Shown here: one piece after another, positions 63,260-64,000 of the stretch
Layout: the number at the start of each line of letters is the position of its first letter
How positions within the stretch are numbered: the first letter of the stretch is position 1
Assembly (NCBI GenBank): GCA_965205045.1
Contig: OZ242031.1
Location: 5,828,001-5,892,000 of the forward strand
Direction: 5' to 3'
Origin: UBA6522 sp965205045
GTDB taxonomy: Bacteria > Pseudomonadota > Gammaproteobacteria > Steroidobacterales > Rariloculaceae
DNA: 64,000 bases
Notes under the pieces: model-generated
The model's input: the letters and a program-made list of their open reading frames with translations, nothing else
Told to the model about the DNA's origin: nothing
Database searches by the model: none
Made by a program: the position numbers and the translations under genes

Positions 63260-64000
63260 ATGTTTCCTACGCACCCGATGAGCCGCATTGGCGCGATTCT
63301 GTTGAGCCTGACGGCGCCGTTTGCCAGCGCGCAGACCGACTTCCCCGAACGCCCAATCGACATCGTCACGCATGCCTCGCCCGGTGGCGGCACGGACGCG
63401 ACGGCGCGGGCGGTTGCGCGCGGCATGCGCACCGCCCTGAATGCCGACCTGAGCGTATTGCCGCGCACCGGCGGCGGCGGTGTGGTCGCCATGAGCTACG
63501 TCAACAGCCGGCCGCGGGACGGGCATACGCTGCTGGCCATCACCCCGACGCACCTGTTCGCCATGGCCCGCGGGCAGGGGCCGCTGAGTATTGACGACGT
63601 GGTCGGCGTGGCCAGGGCCGCGGACGATCCCATCGTGGTCATGGTGCGCGCCGACAGCGACGTGACCACACTGGCGGAACTCGTGGAACTGGGCCGGGAA
63701 CGGCCCATCAAGTGGGGTACGACGCAGATCGGCGGCGTGGATCACATCGCCGGTGCAACGCTGGCGGACCGGACCGGCACTCGATTGAGCGTGGTGCCGT
63801 TTGCCGGTGGCGGGGAGATCGTGACCAACCTGATGGGCGGCAGCATCGACGCTGCGGGGATCAATCTCACCGAGGCGCTGGACCAGATACAGCGGGGCGA
63901 TTTCCGGGCGCTCGCCGTCATGTCCGAGGCGCGCGTCAGAAGGATCGAAGATGTGCCGACCACTGTTGAGCTGGGTTACGACGTGGTGTTCTCCACCGTC
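63260..64000 (+). CDS. TctC/Bug-type tripartite tricarboxylate transporter binding protein, 3' end outside the window
   Basis: 247 codons visible from ATG 63260. Signal peptide ends FASAQ. The family start FPERPIDIVTHASPGGGTDA (carboxylate-binding P-G-G loop) and YVNSRPRDGHTLLAITPTHL, later VPFAGGGEIVTNLMGGSIDA, are clear. Bug proteins deliver organic acids to TctAB permeases or act as sensors. No transporter genes are visible in the window. Ligand is not deducible. Confidence 0.9.
   Translation, partial: MFPTHPMSRIGAILLSLTAPFASAQTDFPERPIDIVTHASPGGGTDATARAVARGMRTALNADLSVLPRTGGGGVVAMSYVNSRPRDGHTLLAITPTHLFAMARGQGPLSIDDVVGVARAADDPIVVMVRADSDVTTLAELVELGRERPIKWGTTQIGGVDHIAGATLADRTGTRLSVVPFAGGGEIVTNLMGGSIDAAGINLTEALDQIQRGDFRALAVMSEARVRRIEDVPTTVELGYDVVFSTV

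Overview
The window is GC-rich, gene-dense chromosomal DNA from a Gram-negative bacterium. TonB-dependent receptors, outer-membrane beta-barrels, lipoprotein signals, Tat signals and an EnvZ/OmpR-type two-component system all point to a proteobacterium. A free-living or host-associated marine gammaproteobacterium is my best guess, but no rRNA or tRNA gene is present to test it. Both ends are cut inside genes: a lipoprotein on the left and a TctC-type binding protein on the right.

Layout. 0-10.6 kb: partial lipoprotein, a single-chain restriction-modification enzyme, a DUF885 metallopeptidase, a cytosolic-type reductive dehalogenase, then a defence/maintenance-like patch with an AAA ATPase, a Phd antitoxin whose PIN toxin is truncated, a DUF4143 ATPase preceded by four 22-bp tandem repeats, and relics of a second DUF4143 copy and a SEC-C protein. 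10.8-16.2 kb: an operon for a Tat-exported PaoABC-like molybdenum hydroxylase followed by a 52-aa membrane protein, a cytochrome b and an unknown 133-aa protein. 16.5-18.4 kb: two divergent DUF6152 genes. 18.5-24.2 kb: a decayed island with membrane micro-ORF relics, a frameshifted secreted protein, an IS3-type relic, an orphan ParA with partner, an FnIII protein and a beta-barrel-type relic. 24.3-28.6 kb: carbonic anhydrase, alpha/beta hydrolase, histidine kinase/response regulator, VOC protein.

28.7-46.7 kb is a surface-catabolism region. Two TonB-dependent receptors flank a five-gene operon of small secreted proteins (DUF6152 and related). A Tat-exported HD-type oxygenase, a sulfatase, an orphan molybdenum hydroxylase large subunit and a PhoD-like phosphatase follow. 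46.7-48.3 kb: truncated HipA and a Uma2 protein. 48.4-53.3 kb: a putative electron-transfer cluster (pentaheme cytochrome, cytochrome c fused to a beta-barrel, two PepSY membrane proteins, a secreted unknown). 53.5-60.8 kb: lipoprotein, DUF6152 protein, PQQ alcohol dehydrogenase, two glycosyltransferases around a 28-bp perfect inverted repeat, and two small secreted proteins. 60.8-64 kb: an M20 peptidase relic cut by an ISNCY-like element whose transposase appears to lack its catalytic Glu, an AT-rich stretch, and the partial TctC gene.

How the parts may fit together (inference): nutrient import through TonB receptors, periplasmic oxidation (molybdenum hydroxylases, PQQ dehydrogenase, HD oxygenase), desulfation and dephosphorylation, with electrons passed to cytochromes. 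Three cross-gene signals stand out. Seven DUF6152 proteins place His-His exactly at the expected mature N-terminus. Met/Gly-rich (MGMGG-type) insertions recur in unrelated exported proteins. A cytochrome c-beta-barrel fusion sits beside a multiheme cytochrome and twin PepSY proteins.
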